Shown: positions 5,220-5,781 of the stretch, in pieces | How the letters are laid out: every line of letters begins with the position of its first letter | Numbering within the stretch: the stretch's first letter is position 1 | Origin: Halovivax sp. | GTDB lineage: Archaea; Halobacteriota; Halobacteria; Halobacteriales; Natrialbaceae | Assembly: GCA_007135505.1 (NCBI GenBank) | Contig: SLIS01000465.1 | Span: forward strand, 1 to 5,781 | Length of the DNA: 5,781 bases | Direction of reading: 5' to 3' | Made by a program: the position numbers and the translations under genes | The notes under the pieces: model-generated | Databases searched by the model: none | What the model was told of the DNA's origin: nothing | The model's input: only the letters and a program-made list of their open reading frames with translations

Positions 5220-5274
5220 TCTCGACCTCGTCGCCGGGCCAAACCCTGAAATGGACCGCCAACGAATCGATCGT

Positions 5275-5565
5275 ATGTCCGAAGCGAGCGAGACGACTCG
5301 GCGTCGACTGGCCGATCGACTCCGGGACGACGCTGCTACCCCGTCGGAACTGGCCCGATCGTTCGAGCTGGCGCCCGCGACGATCCTCTCTCACCTCGAA
5401 CACGTCGCCCGCAGTCTCGAGGCGACCGACGAAGCACTCCTCGTCGCGCCGCCCACTTGCCGCGAGTGTGGCTTCGACGAGTTCGACGACCTGCTCAACC
5501 GTCCATCGCGCTGTCCCGAGTGTAAGCACGAGGGCGTCGAGGAGCCGACCGTCACGATCGAGTGA
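5275..5565 (+). CDS. Predicted transcriptional regulator, HTH fused to a zinc ribbon (COG3357 type)
   Basis: The 96-residue product begins MSEASETTRRRLADRLRDD. Residues 8-50 form a helix-turn-helix (ATPSELARSFELAP, then ATILSHLEHVARSL). A short hydrophobic strand (ALLVAPPT) follows, then a zinc ribbon with C62, C65, C80 and C83 (CRECGF ... RCPECKHEG). All four metal ligands are present. This order and the phrase VAPPTCRECGF fit the small archaeal family COG3357, predicted to bind DNA. Its targets are not known to me. The start is uncertain: the ATG at 5251 is in frame, adds 8 residues (MDRQRIDR) and is closer to the promoter element, so it may be the true start. Neither ATG has a clear Shine-Dalgarno. 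The gene is divergent from the two-winged-helix regulator, which suggests shared or mutual control. Confidence 0.85.
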   Translation: MSEASETTRRRLADRLRDDAATPSELARSFELAPATILSHLEHVARSLEATDEALLVAPPTCRECGFDEFDDLLNRPSRCPECKHEGVEEPTVTIE

Positions 5566-5612
5566 AGCTGGTCAGTGTGCACATTTCACACGGCCACGAC
5601 GCTTTCGGTAGG

Positions 5613-5620
5613 CATTTTAC
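5613..5620 (+). promoter_or_regulatory. Candidate TATA box in the 5566-5714 intergenic region
   Basis: CATTTTAC is the only clear A/T-rich box between the zinc-ribbon regulator and the possible gene at 5715. An 8-bp palindrome TGTGCACA (5576-5583) lies 29 bases upstream of it. No gene is seen in the rest of this gap. Confidence 0.35.
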
Positions 5621-5714
5621 TGGCCACGCTCTCATCCCGTTACGAACCCTCGCTGGTGGTCTCTATCGGGAGTACAGTCCCGCAGTGACCTCTCGGCCAC
5701 CACCGTCTCCGATC

Positions 5715-5781
5715 ATGACAGCGACACCACCTCACGAAGCCGATACAGTTGCCGCCACCCTCGCTGTACTGGATCACCTCC
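5715..5781 (+). CDS. Possible N-terminus of a gene running off the right edge
   Basis: A frame from the ATG at 5715 stays open to the end of the window and encodes MTATPPHEADTVAATLAVLDHL. The Ala/Thr/Asp-rich composition is plausible for a haloarchaeal protein start, with a possible amphipathic helix from about residue 9. The frame is also open upstream to about 5601, with a GTG at 5685, so the start is not certain. No Shine-Dalgarno precedes the ATG. The nearest promoter-like box, CATTTTAC (5613-5620), would give a leader of about 70 bases. The family is unknown. Confidence 0.4.
   Translation, partial: MTATPPHEADTVAATLAVLDHL

Noticed and set aside
5769..5781. The last 13 bases, CTGGATCACCTCC, match the 3' end of 16S rRNA.
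   Set aside because: The bases before them do not match the conserved 16S end, and they read as ordinary codons (Leu-Asp-His-Leu) of the possible gene at 5715. A chance match is the simpler reading. Sequence beyond the window would settle it.

Overview
The window looks like chromosomal DNA of a haloarchaeon (class Halobacteria). It is GC-rich with strong GC preference at third codon positions. Its proteins are rich in Asp and Glu, and several genes have T/A-rich boxes about 24-30 bases before the start codon with no Shine-Dalgarno, as expected for leaderless transcripts. The gene families are archaeal: SAMP1, GatD, a SurR-like ArsR regulator and a COG3357 HTH plus zinc-ribbon protein.

Layout. 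Bases 1-126 (minus) hold the N-terminus of a membrane protein that runs off the left edge. It is divergent from samp1 (241-519, plus), a ubiquitin-like small archaeal modifier protein ending in Gly-Gly. samp1 converges on a minus-strand block: a GNAT acetyltransferase (650-1570), gatD (1698-2954), the amidase subunit of the archaeal Glu-tRNA(Gln) amidotransferase, and a 65-residue two-helix membrane protein (3067-3264). These three are co-oriented but separated by gaps of 112-127 bases, and each has its own candidate promoter, so a single operon is not certain. A divergent promoter region (3265-3449) separates the small membrane protein from a 211-residue protein (3450-4085, plus) with a long acidic N-terminal tail and about four membrane helices. 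A 218-base convergent gap with a short tandem repeat follows. Then comes a regulator with two winged-helix domains (4304-4972, minus), divergent from a small HTH plus zinc-ribbon regulator (5275-5565, plus). The roughly 300 bases between these two regulators hold a perfect 8-bp inverted repeat and a doubtful 60-codon reading frame. A probable new gene starts at 5715 and runs off the right edge.

The well-identified genes concern translation and protein modification: GatD makes the ammonia for Gln-tRNA(Gln) synthesis, and SAMP1 acts in protein conjugation and sulfur transfer. I see no mobile element, tRNA, rRNA or CRISPR array, and no clear new multi-gene system. The points most worth a second look lie between genes: a perfect hairpin overlapping the samp1 translation start region, several palindromes next to promoters (two sharing the core CACCGGTG), and the regulator-regulator intergenic region.
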